This document shows positions 10,601-17,895 of a stretch of 64,000 nt of DNA, piece after piece. Each line of letters starts with the position of its first letter. The stretch's first letter is position 1. The notes below the pieces were generated by a model, which was not told where the DNA came from, did no database searches, and saw only the letters and a list, made by a program, of their open reading frames with translations. The stretch comes from Myxococcales bacterium (GTDB taxonomy: Bacteria > Myxococcota_A > Polyangia > Nannocystales > Nannocystaceae): the NCBI GenBank assembly GCA_020633315.1, contig JACKDV010000016.1, positions 1-64,000 on the forward strand, read 5' to 3'. The translations under genes and the position numbers were made by a program.

Positions 10601-11002
10601 GAGCACCTCGGCGATCCGCTGGGCGAGCTGGAAGCGGGCCTGCCCGCGCGGATCGGTGGCGATGTAGCGCCGCAATTCCTCGAAGGCGGGGGTGGGCAGG
10701 TGCTCGGGCAGGGCGGCCAGCACCGACCACAGCAGGCGCGCGCGGGTGAAGCCCTCGCTGGCCTCGGCCCGCTCGCCGAGCACCGCGGTGAACAGCTCCT
10801 GCACGAAGCGTCGCGGGAAGGGGAAGCTCCCGCCCACCCAGCCGTCGAAGCGCTCGGCCAAGCGCATCGAGAGCCACACCGCCATCGCGCGGCTGTGCAC
10901 CATGATGGGCTCGGGGCGCAGCGGACCCGCCACGGGTACCCGCAGCACGTCGCTGAGGGCGTCGAGCAGGGCCTCGACGCGGTTGCTCCTGTAGACCTTC
11001 AT
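7670..11002 (-). CDS. recC: RecC, exonuclease V gamma subunit
   Basis: This 1110-residue protein is the Chi-recognition and scaffold subunit. The start MKVYRSNRVEALLDALSDVL is typical of RecC. Further family features are PIMVHSRAMAVWLSMRLAER, FPRRFVQELF and, in the middle, VVCMIGMSDGAFPR. RecC has a degenerate helicase fold, and as expected no intact Walker A motif is visible. ATG 11002 was chosen over upstream in-frame codons because homology begins exactly there; it has only a weak GGTGG ribosome site. The gene order recC-recB-recD with overlapping stop/start codons forms a compact operon. Its promoter must lie in 11003-11288, shared with the divergent CAP-domain gene. Confidence 0.93.
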   Translation of the reverse strand: MKVYRSNRVEALLDALSDVLRVPVAGPLRPEPIMVHSRAMAVWLSMRLAERFDGWVGGSFPFPRRFVQELFTAVLGERAEASEGFTRARLLWSVLAALPEHLPTPAFEELRRYIATDPRGQARFQLAQRIAEVLDRYAVYRPRMVLEWDGGAEDHWQARLWRAVVARQGADHPPALAREVFRRLDGGDLDPADLPPRVCVFGVSTLPPFYVQVLGALSRHVPVHLFALSPSHEYWAELRSGRQALRALGERAPDAVPVDLGNPLLASFGGVGRDFQLVLERELDYEEAEPSLYRDPPSATMLGQLQADVLHLRHRGGERRADRPDDDTRPPPVVVSPDDRSLTFHACHSPMREVEVLHDQLLEILAGPGAEGVSPHQIVVLMADVDTYAPLVEAVFGRDHGEPGFIPYCIADRSVRAESPTIEAFHRLLGLVGARVTVSEILDLLAVEAVHTRFEISAEDLDTVTEWVGAAGVRWGIDASHRGEHGQPRYDQNTWRFGLQRLLLGYGLPGENRETFAGVLPYDEIEGQEAELLGKLAEFCERLFEHLGSLSRPRTPPEWQQALTTLLDDMLATHGEAAFEHQQMRRSIEGLVDDAAAAGFTGTLSLESMRKLVEERLEEERPAQRFLAGGVTFCAMLPMRTIPFEVVCMIGMSDGAFPRAGRTVGFDLMAQRPRPGDRSRRADDRYLFLEALLAARRRVIIGYVGQSIQDNSDLPPSVVVSELLDVLEEGFVAERGSLRDQLVLRHPMQPFSPRYFGADPDPRLWSYAVAYEEGARALHSGRSGGSRIELFQDLLPPPQDDEDPAAHPVELDRLVRFFQQPAAQLLKRRLGINLDEWVRDRSDREPMELDALEQWRAGTEILTHRLEELPATRSRELLRAMGLLPLGAAGDSLYEAIAMDTDPIAAVARRMRQGTHLPNLGVDLTLPDLRLVGQLDERWHDGIVHAQYGVIRPKHLLSAWIRHLVLCVVGPEDQRHRSMLLGRPEKPGGAKICRLRPVDDARGRLEDLARLYLAGQQRPLLLFPTASFEYVKALREPDASEGEARLAARGAWEGRGFGDRDDPHLQRIFGDLDPLQEGFSLLSPPMVGGDFASLARRVFGPLLDHLQEGE

Positions 11003-11288
11003 CCCACCGGCCGCGCGCGCGAAGAGGGGAGCGACCGAGCCTGCCGCTGGGGACCCGGATGAGCAAGGGCCCGGAGGGCCACGCGGGCCGCTCCGAGGCC
11101 GTGGGGCAGCGTTGCGGGCGAGATCGTCCCCCCGTTGGTGCCCGTACGGGTCGTCCCGATCGCACAGGGCTCGACCCTTCACCGTAGCTCGCGCGGGGGC
11201 CCGGGTCGAGCGCGCGGCTGCACCCCTCGGCATGGTGACGCCACGGCTTGTCGTCCCGCGCGGCCTGCCCTACCGTCGAGTCGTGAGC
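11003..11288. other. Divergent intergenic region between recC and the CAP-domain lipoprotein
   Basis: These 286 bases separate two divergently transcribed genes and should hold both promoters. No convincing -10/-35 pair, palindrome or RNA gene was recognised. Open frames here lack homology and are GC-driven. Confidence 0.5.
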
Positions 11289-11951
11289 ATGCACTCGATG
11301 AGCAGGGCGTGGGGGGTGGCGCTGGTCGTGGCGCTCGCCGTGGGTTGCGATCCGGGCGACGACGGCGACAGCGGCGCGGGGGACAGCGGCGCCACCGACG
11401 GGGGCACCACCACCACGGGGGCGGACTCGGTCGACGAGAGCACCGGCTCGACGGCGCCCGAGGTGCCCGAGGTGCCCGAGGTGCCCGACAGCAGCTACTG
11501 CACCCCGGTCTCCGACTGGACCCCCATGGACAGCGCCTTCGAGCAGGAGGTGCTCGAGCTGGTCAACGAGGCGCGGGCCCAGGCCCGTAGCTGCGGCGGC
11601 GAGTCCTTCGATGCCACCTCGGCGCTGAGCATGGAGCCGCGGCTGCGCTGCGCGGCTCGGGTGCACAGCCTCGACATGGCCACGCGGGGCTTCTTCGATC
11701 ACGTCAACCCCGACGGCGAGACGCCCTTCGATCGCATCGAGGAGGCGGGCTACCAGTTCCAGGCCGCGGGCGAGAACATCGCGGCCGGGCAGACCTCCCC
11801 GGCCGAGGTCGTCGCGGGCTGGCTCGACAGCCCGGGGCACTGCTCGAACATCATGAGCCCCGACTACGTGCACATCGGGGTGGGCTATGTCTACACGGAG
11901 TCCGGGCAGTACCCGCACTACTGGACGCAGACCTTCGGGGCGCCGCTATGA
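11289..11951 (+). CDS. CAP (SCP/PR-1) domain lipoprotein
   Basis: This 220-residue protein begins with a lipoprotein signal ending VALAVGC (lipobox G-C near residue 19 from ATG 11289). A Gly/Asp/Thr/Ser-rich linker of about 50 residues follows, with a short VPEVPEVPE repeat. The rest is a CAP domain: LELVNEARAQARSCGG, LRCAARVHSLDMATRGFFDH, GYQFQAAGENIAAGQ, VVAGWLDSPGHCSNIMSP and HYWTQTFG. It retains the His and Glu positions of bacterial SCP proteins (HSLDM, GENIA, GHCSNIM) and adds a Cys pair. Bacterial CAP proteins are secreted and of mostly unknown function, and lipid anchoring is predicted. GTG 11283 or ATG 11298 are alternative starts. Its TGA at 11949-11951 abuts a convergent short ORF. 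Confidence 0.88.
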   Translation: MHSMSRAWGVALVVALAVGCDPGDDGDSGAGDSGATDGGTTTTGADSVDESTGSTAPEVPEVPEVPDSSYCTPVSDWTPMDSAFEQEVLELVNEARAQARSCGGESFDATSALSMEPRLRCAARVHSLDMATRGFFDHVNPDGETPFDRIEEAGYQFQAAGENIAAGQTSPAEVVAGWLDSPGHCSNIMSPDYVHIGVGYVYTESGQYPHYWTQTFGAPL

Positions 11952-12116
11952 GACGGAGGCCCCGGGGTCGGCCCGGTGGAGCCTCGCCCCGAGGCGGCGG
12001 AGCATGTCGAGCGCGAGCGCGCCGAGGACCAAGGTGACCATGGCGGACGAGAAGGTCGCCAGGTCGCGGTAGGTCCAGGGCGAGTCGGCCAGCCCCAGCC
12101 CCAGCAGGCTGGCCAC
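11946..12116 (-). CDS. Possible small membrane protein (56 aa)
   Basis: A minus-strand frame from GTG 12116 to TAG 11946 encodes a peptide with one hydrophobic helix, SSAMVTLVLGALALDMLRRL, preceded by DSPWTYRDLATF. Its composition is more protein-like than the other frames here, and it reads straight into the codon next to the convergent CAP gene stop. The frame stays open upstream of the GTG (QLAQRPDRRLV), so the true start may be further left or this may be the tail of a decayed gene. No homologue is recognised and no ribosome site is seen. Confidence 0.35.
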   Translation of the reverse strand: MASLLGLGLADSPWTYRDLATFSSAMVTLVLGALALDMLRRLGARLHRADPGASVS

Positions 12117-12310
12117 CAAACGGCGGTCCGGCCGTTGGGCGAGTTGCCCTACGGCAGCCTCGATCGTTGGGCAACTTGCTCGGTGCTCGGGCTCGCTCGA
12201 CCCTCGCGGGCGCGGATCGTCGCCCTGCTGCCGTCTCCGTGCCTCGTGCGGGCTGGCACGATCGCTGCACCCTGGCCTCGCCGATGCGCCGGCCGGGTGG
12301 GGAGCACTTC

Positions 12311-13321
12311 ATGGGAGGACGAGCGAGCGGGACGATGGTCGGGCTGGGCCTGGCCGCCCTGATCGGATGCAGCGGGGGGGCGAGCTCGCCCATCCCCTAC
12401 ACCGGGGCGCCCTTCGGGGCCGACGACGGGGACGAGGACGGCGACACCGACACCGACGACGGGCCCTCGATCGATCTCGACGGCGGGGTCCCGCCGGGCG
12501 ACGACGGCCTGCCGCCGGCCGACAACCACGGCGATTGCTGCGAGGCCAACGGCTCGCCGGGCTGCGAGAACAAGGCGGTCGAGCTGTGCGTGTGCGCCAG
12601 CGACGAGTGGTGCTGCGACTCCGAGTGGGACTCGGCCTGCGCCGCGCTCATCGAGGCGCTCGGCTGCGGGCACTGCACGGCGGGCGACGGCGGCGAGCCG
12701 CCGCCTCCGGGCGGAGACGACGGGGCCAGCGGGGGCGAGTGCTGCAGCGAGCACTCGGCCCCCGGCTGCGACGAGCCCGAGGTCGAGGCCTGCGTGTGCG
12801 CGATCGAGCCGTTCTGCTGCGACACGCGGTGGAGCGCGGCCTGTACCGCGGTGCTCGAGGTGCATGGCTGCGGCGAGTGTGGGGCCGAGCCTCCGCCCCC
12901 GTCGGGAGGCGACAGCGGTGGTGAGCCTCCGCCTCCCCCGGGAGGTGACAGCGGTGGCGAGCCGCCGCCGGGCGGCGACGGGGACTGCTGTGCCGACAAC
13001 GGCACCCCGGGCTGCGACGACGCGACCATCGAGTCGTGCGTGTGCGCCAGCGATGCCTACTGCTGCGACACCGAGTGGGACGGCGTGTGCGTGGGCGAGG
13101 TGGGCTCGCTCGGCTGTGGCACCTGCGGCGGCGGCGATGGGGGCACGGGCGGGGACGGCGGACCCTCGGCGTGCTGCGCCCAGCAGGCCGGGGCGGGCTG
13201 CGCTGGCGATCCCAGCGTGGAGTCCTGCGTGTGTGCCATGGACGACTACTGCTGCTCGGTGTTCTGGGATCTGACCTGCGCGGGAGAGGTGGAGAGCTTC
13301 GGCTGCGGTTCGTGCAGTTAG
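12311..13321 (+). CDS. Cys-rich lipoprotein with four ten-cysteine repeats (paralogue A)
   Basis: This 336-residue protein starts at ATG 12311, six bases after a clear GGGGAG. The signal peptide ends LGLAALIGC (lipobox). An acidic linker DEDGDTDTDD is followed by four copies of a unit of about 48 residues, near residues 74-122, 142-190, 224-270 and 286-335, joined by Gly/Pro/Asp linkers. Each unit has the order CC, GC, CVC, CC, W, C, GCGxC, giving ten cysteines. An example core is CVCASDEWCCDSEWDSACAA. This pattern suggests a disulfide-knotted extracellular module. Similar units occur in other myxobacterial and planctomycete exported proteins (recollection, not searched). No enzymatic motif is present. 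The next gene is a paralogue of the same build. Confidence 0.85.
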   Translation: MGGRASGTMVGLGLAALIGCSGGASSPIPYTGAPFGADDGDEDGDTDTDDGPSIDLDGGVPPGDDGLPPADNHGDCCEANGSPGCENKAVELCVCASDEWCCDSEWDSACAALIEALGCGHCTAGDGGEPPPPGGDDGASGGECCSEHSAPGCDEPEVEACVCAIEPFCCDTRWSAACTAVLEVHGCGECGAEPPPPSGGDSGGEPPPPPGGDSGGEPPPGGDGDCCADNGTPGCDDATIESCVCASDAYCCDTEWDGVCVGEVGSLGCGTCGGGDGGTGGDGGPSACCAQQAGAGCAGDPSVESCVCAMDDYCCSVFWDLTCAGEVESFGCGSCS

Positions 13322-13396
13322 GCGGCCCACGAGCGCATCGCGGCCCGAACCCGCGCACGCCCGCGGCTGGGCGGATTGTGGGATGATGGGCCCTCG

Positions 13397-14314
13397 ATGC
13401 CCGTCGCCCTCGCGAGATCCGCCTCGTTGGTCCTCCTCGTCGCGCTGGCCGGGGCGTGCAGCCAGGGAGCGTCGGGCTCCACCTTCGGGTTCCCTCCCGG
13501 ACCGACGCCCACGGGCCAGGCGACCACCGGGGCCGACACCGGGAGCACGGGCGAGCCGGACGGCGGCGAGTGCTGCCTGGCCAACGGCACTCCCGGCTGC
13601 AACGACGGGGCGATCGAAGCCTGCGTGTGCGCCGACCTGGGCTCGTGCTGCGCCGAGGAGTGGACGCCCGCCTGCGCGGCCGCGGTCGATCAGCTCGGCT
13701 GTGGGCAGTGCGGCGGCGGAGAGCTCACCGGCGACGTGGATCCCGACGACAGCGGGGGCGGGGGCACGCAGGACTGCTGCGTCGCGGGGGTGGGCCCCGG
13801 CTGCAACGACGCCACGATCCAGGCCTGCGTGTGCGCCGAGGTCCCGTTCTGCTGCGACGACGCCTGGGGCGAGGTCTGCACCGACGCGGTCGAGGCCTTC
13901 GGCTGCGGACACTGTGGCGGCGCGGAGGAGACCGGCGACCCGACCACCGGCAGCGGCGGGGACACGGGCGAGCCTCCGCCCCCGCCTCCGCCCAGCAACG
14001 ACTGCTGCACCCCCGCGGCCAACCCGGGGTGCACCGAGGTCGCGGTCCAGGACTGCGTGTGCACCACCGATCCCTTCTGCTGCGACAGCGAGTGGGATCA
14101 GGTCTGCGTGGACCAGGTGGACTCGTTCGGCTGCGGGGACTGTGGCGGCGGCATGCCGCCCGGGCCCACCTGCTGCGCGGCGCAGCCCGGCCCCGGCTGC
14201 GGCGATCCGCTCGCCGAGCTCTGCGTGTGCCTGGTGGATTCCTACTGCTGCGACACGCAGTGGGACGACTCCTGCGCCATCCTGGCCGACCTGCTGATGT
14301 GCATCAGCTGCTGA
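13397..14314 (+). CDS. Cys-rich lipoprotein with four ten-cysteine repeats (paralogue B)
   Basis: This 305-residue protein has a signal peptide ending LLVALAGAC and a Gly/Thr-rich linker. Four Cys-rich units follow near residues 57-105, 125-173, 201-249 and 257-305. Cores include CVCADLGSCCAEEWTPAC, CVCAEVPFCCDDAWGEVC, CVCTTDPFCCDSEWDQVC and CVCLVDSYCCDTQWDDSC. The last unit ends exactly at the C-terminus, with MCISC replacing the usual GCGxC. It lies 75 bases after paralogue A and clearly arose with it by duplication. It is followed after 9 bases by the WS/DGAT-like gene, so the two are probably co-transcribed. ATG 13397 was chosen because the hydrophobic signal begins there; a TTG 21 bases upstream is in frame but unlikely. 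Confidence 0.85.
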   Translation: MPVALARSASLVLLVALAGACSQGASGSTFGFPPGPTPTGQATTGADTGSTGEPDGGECCLANGTPGCNDGAIEACVCADLGSCCAEEWTPACAAAVDQLGCGQCGGGELTGDVDPDDSGGGGTQDCCVAGVGPGCNDATIQACVCAEVPFCCDDAWGEVCTDAVEAFGCGHCGGAEETGDPTTGSGGDTGEPPPPPPPSNDCCTPAANPGCTEVAVQDCVCTTDPFCCDSEWDQVCVDQVDSFGCGDCGGGMPPGPTCCAAQPGPGCGDPLAELCVCLVDSYCCDTQWDDSCAILADLLMCISC

Positions 14315-14323
14315 GCGCGACCC

Positions 14324-15565
14324 ATGCTCCTCGCGCTCGGCCTGCTGACGCTCCCGATCTCCCTGCTGATGGCCCTCAAGCTCGCCCGCAGCGTGCAGGA
14401 GTGGCGCTCGTCCCGGGCCGGGTACATCACCTTCGGCGGCGACGACCGCTACCAGGCCCGCAACGTGGAGCGCAGCGTCCACGACGCCTGCATGGTGGCG
14501 AGGGTGCGGCTCGACATGTCGGCCGAGGCCTTCGAGGAGGTGGTGGCACGGGTCCAGGCCAACTACCCGGCCTGGGTCCGCGCGGTCGAGGCCTCGATCG
14601 AGCACCGTCCCCCGGCCTTCGAGCCGCCGCTGGAGATCCGCGAGCGCTACGAGCCGCCCCGCCTGGGCGACACCCCGCTGCTGGCCAAGATCATCCTGTG
14701 CCGCGAGGACCGGACGGTCGTGCTCATGGGCAACCACGTGTACCTGGGCGGCTACCTGCTGTCCCAGTTCGTGCAGCTCGTGTTCTGCGGCCAGGTCTCC
14801 AAGGGCGTGTTCCCCCGCAACCGCTACTTCCCCGTGCTCACCGAGGGGATGATCCTCGCCCTCTTCGCCCGCCTGCTCACCCGCCCCGCCCGCGTCCCGC
14901 CGCGGCTGTTCGAGGAGCCGAGCCGCCTGCGTCGGCTGTACTGGAAGCAGTCGCTGGCGGAGATCGAGGCCACCGCGGCCGAGCTGAGGATGAACCGCCT
15001 CTACGTGATCATCGCCCGCCACATCGCCGCGGTGATGGAGCACATGGGGCGCGATCGCCTGCGGGTGACCCTGCCGATCTCGTTCGAGGCCGAGGACTCC
15101 TTCAACACCGTGGGCGCGATCTTCCTCGACGTGGAGGCCGCGCCCGACTTCCCGAGCCTGGCCCGCAGGATCCGCAACCTGGTGCAGCACAAGCGCTGGC
15201 AGGTGTCGGCCTCCAACCACGTGCAGCGGATCTTCCCCACCCGGGAGCTTTCGCAGCGGGCCCGCAACACGGTGGACTTCACGCTGACCACCGTCCCCCA
15301 AAAGACCCTGCCCGAGAACCTGCTGGCCGAGGAGCTCGTGGACTACGAGTTCACGATGGACAACATCGACTACGCCGTCTACGCGATGGCCTTCGAGTTC
15401 GAGGGCTTCGTGCACACCTCGCTGATGATCAACTCCCCCGACTTCGACGTGGCGGGCTTCCAGGCGGCCGCGGGGGCGAGGTCGATGGACCTGGGCATCG
15501 AGCTGGGCTCGCGGAGCCGCGACGAGGGGGTGAGCGAGGCCCGGAGACAGGCCGAGGCCGGGTGA
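14324..15565 (+). CDS. WS/DGAT-like acyltransferase-fold protein lacking the HHxxxDG motif, membrane-anchored
   Basis: This 413-residue protein begins with a hydrophobic helix (LLALGLLTLPISLLMALKL). The remainder resembles the two-lobed wax ester synthase/DGAT fold. LRVTLPISFEAEDSFNTVG corresponds to the conserved P-x-S-x-R...G segment. DFTLTTVPQKTLPENL corresponds to the SNVPGP segment. A final FEFEGFVHTSLMINSP strand pair is followed by DF. The catalytic HHxxxDG position appears as MGNHVYLGGYLL: one His is kept but the Asp is missing, so normal acyl transfer is doubtful. Fold assignment is inference from spacing and motifs. It sits 9 bases after Cys-rich lipoprotein B and ends inside a hairpin shared with the convergent gene. 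Confidence 0.5.
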   Translation: MLLALGLLTLPISLLMALKLARSVQEWRSSRAGYITFGGDDRYQARNVERSVHDACMVARVRLDMSAEAFEEVVARVQANYPAWVRAVEASIEHRPPAFEPPLEIRERYEPPRLGDTPLLAKIILCREDRTVVLMGNHVYLGGYLLSQFVQLVFCGQVSKGVFPRNRYFPVLTEGMILALFARLLTRPARVPPRLFEEPSRLRRLYWKQSLAEIEATAAELRMNRLYVIIARHIAAVMEHMGRDRLRVTLPISFEAEDSFNTVGAIFLDVEAAPDFPSLARRIRNLVQHKRWQVSASNHVQRIFPTRELSQRARNTVDFTLTTVPQKTLPENLLAEELVDYEFTMDNIDYAVYAMAFEFEGFVHTSLMINSPDFDVAGFQAAAGARSMDLGIELGSRSRDEGVSEARRQAEAG

Positions 15566-15584
15566 CGCGTCGCGCCACCCGGCC
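15556..15584. terminator. Hairpin between convergent genes
   Basis: GGCCGGGTG and CACCCGGCC form a perfect 9-bp stem with an 11-base loop. The left arm contains the stop codon of the upstream plus-strand gene. No T-tract follows on either side, so termination is plausible but unproven. Confidence 0.5.
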
Positions 15585-15607
15585 CCGTGCTCGAAGGCGT
15601 CTGCCGC

Positions 15608-17470
15608 CTACGGGCACTCGACGAAGCTGGTCGCGACCGCGTCGACGGAGCCGTCGCGCACGATGTCGCAGCCGCCGCCGGGAGCCGTGAAGGTGACGTG
15701 GTCCAGGGCCACCGAGGTCCCGCTCTGCACCCACAGCATGCCGTAGTAGCTGCCGCCGCCGTAGCTGATGTCGGTGTAGCGCAGGAGGTTGGCCGCATCG
15801 AGCGAGCCGCCGCCGAAGCGGATCTCGTCCCAGTCGCCGGCGGCGGGGCTGCCCTTGGCCGAGGTGATCTCCACGTGCTGCTCCGGGCTGCCGTCGGCGA
15901 GCAGGCCCCCGTTGTCGAGCACCCGGATGTCGCCCGCGTCTCCGAGCTCGATCCGCACGCCCGCGTCGAGGGTGAGCACGGCCGAGCCCACGTCGGTGTC
16001 CACGGCGAAGCCGGCGTCGGCGATGAGGGGGACGCCGTGGGCGAGCCACTGCGCGTCGTGGTCCACGGTGCCGTTGCGCACGATGATCCCGTCGATGCCG
16101 TTGGGCCCGTAGGTCCCCTCGCCGAGATCATCGACCTCGCCCGCTCCGATCGACAGCGCCGCGCCGTCGTTGTCGATCAGCGAGTTGCCGCTGAAGTCGC
16201 GCAGCTCCGCGCCGTTGTCGACCATCAGGCCGAAGTCGCCCGCCTCGCGGATGGTGGAGTCGTGCATGGACAGCGAGGCGCCGCTCTGCACCCACACCGC
16301 GCCGTAGTAGCTGCCGCCGCCGTGCTCGATCCGCACGTGGGAGAAGGAGTTGTAGGCGTCCACCGAGGGATCGGCGATGCGGATCTCGTCCCAGTCGCCG
16401 GGGGCCCCGGTGGACTTGGCCGAGCGGATCACGATGGGGGCCTCCTCGGTGCCCTCGAGGGTGAGCCCGCCCAGGTTGCCCACGCGGATGTCGGCGGCGT
16501 CGCCCATGCGGATCTCGGCCCCGGCCTGGACCGTGAGGCGGGCCGAGCCGACCTCGGTGCCCACCGAGAAGCCGCTGCTGGCCACGTAGGGCGCGTCGTG
16601 GGCGAGCCAGCTCTGGTCGTGCGCCACCGCGGTGCCGGCCAGGTGGATGCCCTCGACGCCGTTGGGGGCGTAGGTGCCCTCGAGCAGATCGCCCGCGTGG
16701 TCGGGGGCGATCATCAGGGCCCCGTCGGCGTTGTCGCTGAGCCGGTTGCCCACGAAGCCGCGCAGCTCGGCGTCGCCGTCGACCACCATGCCCATGCCGG
16801 CCGAGTGGCGCACCGAGCCGTCGTGCATCTCGAGCGAGGCGCCGTCCTGCAGGTGGAGGGCGCCGTAGTAGCTGCTGCCGCCGCCGTACTCGATCCTCAC
16901 GTGCTCGAGCACGTTGTCCGGCCCCACCGAGTCGGCGGAGACGCGGATGTGGTCCCAGTCGCCGGGGGCGGGGCTGGCCTTGGCCGAGGTGACGACGATC
17001 GGCTCGCCGGGCGCTCCGCTCCACTGCAGCGAGCCGCCAGAGCCCACGTGGATCCGGGCGCCGTCGCCCATCTCGATGATGCTGCAGGGGTCGACCGAGA
17101 GCGGGCCGTACACGCTGAAGGTGCCGCTCACCCGGTGGATGCCGAGCGACCAGTGCTCGCCGTCGGTGCTGCCGTCGTGCTGGTACACGTGGGCGCTCTG
17201 CTCGGCCGGGTCGCAGCTGTTCTCCTCGCCGGTGTCTGCGGTGTCGCCGGTGCCGTCGTCGTCGGCCCCGGTCTCGTCGACGCCGTCGTCCTCGCCGGAC
17301 TCGTCCTGGGCTCCGCCGGAGCCGGAGTCGTCGCCGGGACCCTCGGTGTCGCCGGAGGAATCGTCGTCGCCGGGCAGGCCGGTGATGATGCAGGCGGGGA
17401 GCAGCAGCGCGAGGCCGGTGAGGGCACACAGGGTGAGCGAGCGGCGGGGGTCGAGGCTGGATCGTGACAT
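15608..17470 (-). CDS. Lipoprotein with three repeated beta-helix-like modules
   Basis: This 620-residue protein has a lipobox LALLLPAC, then an extremely acidic Asp/Gly/Ser/Glu linker of about 55 residues. Three homologous modules of roughly 120-170 residues follow. Each contains an SAK...GDWDEIR segment, then a strand with HVRIEYGGGSSYYGA or IRIEHGGGSYYGAV or TDISYGGGSYYGML, then a VQSGASLSMHD-type strand. Modules 1 and 2 also share NGVEGIHLAGTAVAHDQSWL / NGIDGIIVRNGTVDHDAQWL. The regular short strands and turns suggest a right-handed parallel beta-helix on the cell surface. No catalytic residues were recognised. ATG 17470 is preferred because GGAG lies about 9 bases upstream; ATG 17485 would add METTK. 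Confidence 0.8.
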   Translation of the reverse strand: MSRSSLDPRRSLTLCALTGLALLLPACIITGLPGDDDSSGDTEGPGDDSGSGGAQDESGEDDGVDETGADDDGTGDTADTGEENSCDPAEQSAHVYQHDGSTDGEHWSLGIHRVSGTFSVYGPLSVDPCSIIEMGDGARIHVGSGGSLQWSGAPGEPIVVTSAKASPAPGDWDHIRVSADSVGPDNVLEHVRIEYGGGSSYYGALHLQDGASLEMHDGSVRHSAGMGMVVDGDAELRGFVGNRLSDNADGALMIAPDHAGDLLEGTYAPNGVEGIHLAGTAVAHDQSWLAHDAPYVASSGFSVGTEVGSARLTVQAGAEIRMGDAADIRVGNLGGLTLEGTEEAPIVIRSAKSTGAPGDWDEIRIADPSVDAYNSFSHVRIEHGGGSYYGAVWVQSGASLSMHDSTIREAGDFGLMVDNGAELRDFSGNSLIDNDGAALSIGAGEVDDLGEGTYGPNGIDGIIVRNGTVDHDAQWLAHGVPLIADAGFAVDTDVGSAVLTLDAGVRIELGDAGDIRVLDNGGLLADGSPEQHVEITSAKGSPAAGDWDEIRFGGGSLDAANLLRYTDISYGGGSYYGMLWVQSGTSVALDHVTFTAPGGGCDIVRDGSVDAVATSFVECP

Positions 17471-17485
17471 CTTGGTGGTCTCCAT

Positions 17486-17895
17486 CGGTGGGGCCGCTCA
17501 CGGAGCTCGGGGGTCGGGGGTCGTGGTAGGGAGCCCCGTGGCGGCGTGCGTGGCCGGTGGACGCCCATCGCCAAGAGCCCATTCAGTGGCCTCTGGGGCC
17601 GGGAATTCAGCGGAATCGAGGATCCGCTGCACCGCTCGCGAGACGCGCTACAGCGATCGAATCATCGCGGGGCCGATCGCGGCGTTGGCTTTGGAACCAC
17701 CACTCCAGGTTCTTCGCCGCTTCGAAAAAAATGGGTCGCCGGATGGAATTCATCGAATCCAGCGGCGACCAGCGAGGGGACGGGGCGCGATCGAGCCCGG
17801 AGCCGAGGCGCATCGGGGGGACGGCGGGGCGAGGCCGCGACCTCCTCACCCCGCGCTCCGCGATCCCAGACGCGCCTCGAGATTCCGCGTGGTCG
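17486..17895. other. Intergenic region of 410 bases
   Basis: This stretch separates the beta-helix lipoprotein start from the end of the next minus-strand gene and should hold the beta-helix promoter. It is slightly less GC-rich near 17690-17760, with an A7 run at about 17725 and GAATTCATCGAATCC just after. No convincing gene, RNA or repeat was found, and the open frames here have no protein-like character. Confidence 0.5.

Noticed and set aside
12149..15415. Minus-strand open frame of over 1,000 codons opposite the Cys-rich lipoproteins and WS/DGAT-like gene
   Set aside because: Antisense shadow of three plus-strand genes with good signals; no protein-like features.
17690..17770. Possible tRNA-like or RNA gene around the A-run and GAATTCATCGAATCC
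   Set aside because: No cloverleaf could be built and no second arm was found.
17607..17849. Short minus-strand ORF in the 410-base intergenic region
   Set aside because: No ribosome site, domain or membrane segment; composition resembles random GC-rich sequence.
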